This document shows, piece after piece, positions 59,332 to 64,000 of a stretch of DNA of 64,000 nt; positions within the stretch are counted from its first letter, which is position 1, and every line of letters starts with the position of its first letter. Source of the stretch: Chanos chanos (lineage: Eukaryota; Chordata; Actinopteri; Gonorynchiformes; Chanidae); the NCBI RefSeq assembly GCF_902362185.1, contig NC_044495.1:32516711-32580710 (forward strand). The letters run 5' to 3'. The position numbers were made by a program, and so were the translations under genes. The notes beneath the pieces were generated by a model, which did not search any database, had not been told where the DNA came from, and was given only the letters and a program-made list of their open reading frames with translations.

Positions 59332-59603
59332 GAAGAAATGGCTTGGCAGTCTGAAAAGGAGCATCTCTCCTTAGGTTTAGGGAGTTCACAGATATTGCAC
59401 ACAGGTCACTGTCATGTCGATTCCAAATGTGAGGTGGAGGGCGGCTCTCCCTGCAGGACAGCAGTATGGGTAAGTGGAGTGCATTGGGCAGGATGGAGTT
59501 TTGCTGACAATCACCAGCTGTCCAATAGGGTGAGCTGTTGTTCTTGGAGTAGGCACTGCACATAACCTTGCTCTTCAACATTCTCTTCTCTCTCCTTCCT
59601 TCA

Positions 59604-62600
59604 TCAAACTTTAATGGATATCTGTAAGGGAGAAAGGACGTGAGCTTTAACCAAACCTTAGCTATTGTGACACAGCCACCTTCTGAGCATCACTGAATCA
59701 AACCACCACAAAGTCCCTCTAAGACTATGAGTTACACTAATGTGCCTCTCTCACAACACTACATTATACTGTGTAGAAACGTTGCCTTTTTATACTTCAC
59801 AACTTCAAAGTTTTAAATAAGTCATAAAGAATAAACACATTTAATTCTTCACGAAACAGTTATAAGCACCTCTGCGTTGAGACATAATTTGCTGCTATAC
59901 CTTTAAGAGAAGAGGAGTTAGTGAAGTAGGAAGGTTCTTGTCAGTATAGAAGAGAGCTGGTATAGAAAAGAGACTTCGGTAGCTGAAAAGAGGGTGTTTT
60001 TGTGTTTGCTTTTTTGAGCACATGACCACTGAAGTAAGTTACACTATCTGATTCTGCTTTACGTAACATGTGCTTGGGCTAGTCCTGCCCTAAAGGTTAC
60101 AGATATGACAGGCTGAGTGACATTCCACTGAGGTCATTCAATATTCAGTGCTCTCCGAGCATGTTGTGACGTAGCTTGGCAGCAGATCTTTTTCCATTGA
60201 GCATATGAAAGATAATAACTTCTTTTTCACAAAGAATGAGTCACTGTGTCTGAAGCATCTGTGCCAAAGATCAATGCGAGTAAAATTCAAATAGTGTACA
60301 TACACGCTTAATTAAAGACACACCTGTGGGTGACACAACAGGAAATATCATCGTGGGTTTTTGTTTATGTATAAGAGGAAGTCACTGGCATAGCAGTGTA
60401 GTTTGTAGTGTGTTTTTGGTATATTCAAGAAAAACTGATTTTTTTTTTCTTTTTCATTTTTCATTTTTTGATTCCACTCAAAGCAAACTTAAAATTTTCA
60501 AACTATTCGCCTGCTGTGTATTATTTCCTTTTGTGTTGTCAGTTCTTTCCTTCTTTTTCATCCCGCATTTTTATCCCCTTGGATCTTCAGTCATTACTCA
60601 ATCCCACTACTACATTTTTCATATATTCAAATTAGCATGTCACACATGGTTCACAACCGCAGGCCTCTTTAACCTATGGATATGACATTGTGTGAGAGAC
60701 TATGCTCAAACTATAATCCATTCAAATTTGTTGTGTGGTACAGGGAAGGATATGAAAGGTTTACCTCACTCAGTAGGACCCAGACATCTGAGTCTGAGTG
60801 GATGACAAGACGCATGGCAATCAGTTCCCCTAACTCGGACTTTACCTCTCCCTCCGCCACTCCATTCACAAAGGAACCTACCCAGGAGACATCCAGGGAA
60901 ACACACACACACACACACAGCAAAACAGAGGAGCAAGATGATAGGTGTCTTAAAATAAACAAAATGACATTGAATGAAATTTCTGCAACGACTTTGTTTG
61001 TCTCACACAAAATGCAAATCTTTTTTTTCACATGTAACAGTAGCCCCACCAGAGGTGCAATGGCTCTTTCTAGGAGATTACCTAATACAGTTTCACAATA
61101 TCCACTGCAGTGACAGAACAAACCTTTTCTACTGAAGGATGTGTGAGGAAATTTGACTATTTACTTCATTCTTCCCAGAAAGGGGACGAAGTCCAGTATA
61201 TATACAGTATATGGCGTCTGATGAGTTGGAAACAGAGGAGGAACAAACCTCCGCTTTAAATCTTTCATTAATTTCAACCTGTTCCCGTTGATCCACCTTG
61301 GTTAACAATAAAACTAACGAAACTGAATCATTAACACCAATCGCGTAAACAGAACAAATGATTACCAGTGTCATTTCGTGATACTATTATTTCTCTTTGC
61401 TGAACTGTGTAGCAGTTATCACACCGATACGCTCTTGTAATTTGTGGATAATTGTACTTTTCGCTGTCTGCCCGACGGCGGGGAATATTAATGTCAAATG
61501 CGCTCGTCTAATTTGCAAGATTCTGCCGTTTAAATACGCGCGAATCGCCGTGGAGTGTCCGAAGCATGTGTGCTATATAGCGAAAGCTACAGCGAAAAAT
61601 CGGATATCAATTATCTGAATAATCCCTCGATGTGTTTTACGTATTTTCTTGTGTTACGAAATTCAGATTGTAAAAACGGAAGTAAAGTTATTGAAATCGA
61701 TCTCAGTTTCTGAGAATAAACTTTTAGGTTAGGAAAAAACAGGATCTTTTATCTGTATAACGCAACGTTGAGTGCAATGCACAATAAAGTTTAGCACTTA
61801 GGTCTCAAATAGTTTGCAAAAGCAGTAACTCTGTCACAAAATCACATCGACAATCTTTAACTCTTTTACGCGATTGGTATAAATTATTCTGCGAATCGTT
61901 AGTTTTGTTGCTAATCAAGGTGGATCAACGGGAACAGGCTGAAATTAATGATAGATTTAAAGGAGGCTAACCTGTCATTTTTCACATCCTCCCTGATGAA
62001 CTTGGTGTGTTTGCCCACAGAGTTGATGTGACCAGTGAAATGTGGTACCTCCTGAGATTTAATTTTAACTCGGGTATCGTCCACATAACTGATATCCCCC
62101 AACAGGTATCCCCCATATACAAGCTGGCTACAATGGGTGAAACGGGGGAACACATTGTGTACCCATGTTTCTGCCCATAGTTCTGCTCCTTGTATGTGAA
62201 GTAGGTGGACCTAGGACACAGCTTTAGGAGGTGGACCTAAGACACAGCTTTTTTGGTCAGTGTCAGGGGTGGTCTGTTGCTAAGGGTGGGGCCGTCCTGT
62301 AATTTCTTATGGACTACCTCCACTTCTTCATCAACAGGAACGCATGTGAAGAGGGACATAAAATCATAAGAGAAGATCCGCCTCCATAATGACATCCCTC
62401 ACCTTATCCACAAAATCTATCATGGTCTGAATGTGATGTTCAGTGCAGCCTACTGCCTTTCGCCATTTTACAATGCTGTGATTGTAGCTGTTCCCCAGTC
62501 CTCTGTGAATAGCACACATGGCCATCGTAATTAATGGTCACGGCAATTTGCATATGAAACCGAATGTTGGTTACATTATTATGCAATGGTTCTGGTTTCG

Positions 62601-63690
62601 ATTGTTATGCAACTGTACTGTTTATAAGATTGGGGATACTTGCAGTCAGCTGAGACTGACGAAGTCACTTGGATGAATGATGAAACCTTATTTATTGTTT
62701 TTTTATAGCATCAAGTATGGAAGCTGCAAACTAAGTCTTGCTGTACTTGTGCACTGACAATTGTTCTTGTGCAATGACATTAAAGATATTCTATATACAC
62801 ATCACACGGGTTTTCCATTTGGCAGGGTTATGGAGTTAACCAGATAACTTGAGCCATAAGTCAAGACTGTCTAATAGGATTATCCCTTAGCTGTTCCCCT
62901 ACCAAACAATACTGACTTATAGGTCAAGTTCTGAGGAAAACTGAGAAATCCTGCTCTGAAGGATGTCTCCTTGTGGCAAAACATTTATACACATACATCC
63001 TTTCCAGCTAACACTGCTTTCAGTAAAGTCTATACTGACTCTAGCAAGCAGTATAAAAGGGGATTCAAATCTTAAAAAAACAGGTTTGGTGAGGCAATCG
63101 AAATGGTGCAAGGTCTCAAAGACTTTCTCAGCAGTTTTGAAATCCGTAGATTAAACAGAGGCTAATATTTGTGCTCACTGGTCTATTTACCAAAACCAAG
63201 AGAGTGGGACAAATCCCTGGATGCATGGTCATACAGAAATGGCCCAATGCTATAAGCAGATGCAGTATCATCACAGGCACTGGACAAAGGACATCAGCAA
63301 GATTTCATATGTATGCTCACCAAATTTGACACATGTATGACTTACACACTTTGAGTTCTGACAGTTTGAAATCTGCATGTTGGAACTAGTGGTAGACCTT
63401 GATACCATATGTCCAGTGTCCCACAAAACAACTGGCATAGTAGTATGACCATGACTACACCCATTTTCATAAAAATGTATCAACTGCTAAGATCCCAACT
63501 AACCCTTAAAATTACAAGAAGGATCCAGAAGCTCCCCAGTGAGTGTGTTTGTGTACATAGAAAAAAAAGGAAAATTAGAGAGACAGAAGAGCAACAAATA
63601 AAAGTTTTGTGTACCTATTATGATGAAACCATTTGAGGATGGCTGACAGCATGGAAACTGACCTCTCCTCACACTCTCTTTCACAGAGCT
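59604..63690 (-). CDS. 3' part of an unidentified gene (partial)
   Basis: Three exons on minus join in frame: 63690-63615 (acceptor TTTCAG, donor GTACAC), 60877-60765 (acceptor GGGTAG, donor GTAAAC), 59621-59604 (acceptor TTACAG, stop TGA). They give 68 residues up to the stop, beginning SSVKESVRRGQFPCC and ending WVLLSEISIKV. The final segment (LGELIAMRLVIHSDSDVW, then VLLSEI) has the alternating pattern of the last strands of a discoidin/F5-F8C-like beta-sandwich. There the wording 'RL ... W ... SEI' recurs, for example in DDR receptors. That is a pattern resemblance only. The gene continues beyond the right edge. The 2.7-kb intron holds the Penelope fragment and the inverted-repeat segment. 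Neighbours expected from human synteny (CLGN, ELMOD2) do not fit this C-terminus. Confidence 0.45.
61247..61972. repeat. Segment bounded by long inverted repeats (~110-bp arms)
   Basis: The left arm starts near 61247 (ACCTCCGCTTTAAATC) and the right arm ends near 61972. Read inward from each end, both contain TTAATTTC, CCTGTTCCCGTTGATCCACC, AAAACTAACGA and ACCAATCGCGTAAA in the same order. Divergence over the first 60 bp is roughly 10%, rising inward. About 450 bp of unrelated, CpG-containing sequence lies between. No target duplication is seen, and the right arm touches the Penelope fragment. Confidence 0.8.
61973..62520 (-). mobile_element. Penelope-like retroelement fragment (RT domain)
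   Basis: On minus, pieces of a reverse transcriptase appear in the order expected for Penelope-like elements. First comes a stretch with CTEHHIQTMIDFVDKVRD, then YDFMSLFTCVPVDEEVEVV, then a degraded copy of the KHGxAMGSPVSPI block, and finally YVDDTRVKIKSQEVPHFTG with HINSVGKHTKFIREDV. Only the RT fingers and palm are present. The N-terminal part and the GIY-YIG endonuclease are missing. The copy is decayed, with several disruptions, and is cut off on the left where the inverted-repeat arm begins. It cannot encode a working protein. A 27-bp motif (GTGGACCTA... ACACAGCTTT) is tandemly doubled at 62206-62252. Confidence 0.85.
62656..62686 (+). ncRNA. Hammerhead-ribozyme-like core (degenerate)
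   Basis: CTGACGA (62656-62662) and GAAAC (62682-62686) fit the two conserved hammerhead boxes CUGANGA and GAAA. The bases between can pair as stem II: GTCA with TGAT, including one G-U pair. Penelope-like elements are known to carry minimal hammerheads in their terminal repeats. This one lies about 140 bp beyond the recognisable RT but on the opposite strand. Stem III and the cleavage triplet are not evident, so activity is doubtful. Confidence 0.35.
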
Positions 63691-64000
63691 CTGAAACACA
63701 CACACAGGAAGGAGACAGTAGAAAGTCACAGCAGCAGTTCATACCAAGAAAACAGAAAAGAAAAAAGAAACCAGATATAAGCTCTGGCCGTTTACTTAGC
63801 CTTCAGGGAATAGAGCATTTTGTTTCAAATGATGATCACATTTACAGACAGAACGGACCAGTTCTCTCAGTCAGTCACTCATGCATGCATCTGTTCTTCC
63901 ATTAGCACTTTATGCTAACATGAATAGCAAGTATAGCAGGTGTCAGTAGGTCAGTTACTCCTGATAACCTGAGAGCCAAGTTTCCATGAACTCACACGTA
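63691..64000. other. Upstream intron of the terminal gene
   Basis: The sequence leads into the acceptor at 63691/63690 with a TG-rich tract and shows no exon before the window edge. Confidence 0.4.

Noticed and set aside
60326-60685. A Phe-rich 119-codon open frame on plus
   Set aside because: It is a T-rich stretch in the intron of the terminal gene. Phe and Leu runs come from poly(T).
61129-61374. A coding exon on minus through the left inverted-repeat arm
   Set aside because: The frame is open, but the exon pair on either side already joins in phase without it and no donor/acceptor pair fits.

Overview
The window is nuclear DNA from a ray-finned fish, most likely a teleost. Genes have small coding exons split by GT-AG introns, dinucleotide microsatellites are abundant, and several interspersed repeats are of teleost type. 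The gene order matches human 4q31.1 (MGARP, NDUFC1, NAA15, RAB33B, SETD7, MGST2, SCOC). I assembled every gene model by eye from splice signals, reading-frame continuity and remembered family sequences. Nothing was aligned by computer.

Layout, left to right. mgarp lies on the minus strand (2.6-11.1 kb), then ndufc1 on minus (12.6-14.8 kb). ndufc1 shares an 850-bp divergent promoter with naa15 on plus (15.6-25.4 kb, 20 coding exons, 866 residues). A complete malate synthase gene follows on minus (27.1-32.7 kb, 15 coding exons, 550 residues, C-terminal AKL peroxisomal signal). It is divergent from rab33b on plus (33.5-34.7 kb). Next come an unassigned four-helix membrane protein gene on minus (38.0-40.7 kb) and setd7 on minus (41.9-48.4 kb), which is divergent from mgst2 on plus (48.9-51.6 kb). 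Then comes scoc on plus (53.7-56.7 kb). MAML3, which lies between MGST2 and SCOC in human, is not seen. The last 5 kb holds the 3' end of an unidentified gene on minus. Its long intron contains a Penelope-like retroelement fragment and a roughly 0.7-kb inverted-repeat segment.

The genes form three head-to-head pairs (ndufc1/naa15, malate synthase/rab33b, setd7/mgst2) and two tail-to-tail pairs (naa15/malate synthase, rab33b/four-helix gene). They do not form one pathway: mitochondrion (mgarp, ndufc1), N-terminal acetylation (naa15), glyoxylate metabolism (malate synthase), Golgi and autophagy traffic (rab33b, scoc), lysine methylation (setd7), glutathione and leukotriene chemistry (mgst2).

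I found no wholly new multi-gene system, CRISPR array, tRNA, rRNA or virus-like element. The points most worth a second look are: the intact animal malate synthase, one of whose introns uses a GC donor; the unassigned four-helix gene; the unidentified terminal gene; UG-rich tracts at many naa15 splice sites and a CG/CA tract at a setd7 acceptor; a 34/68-bp higher-order minisatellite; a hammerhead-like core beside the Penelope fragment; and the inverted-repeat segment.
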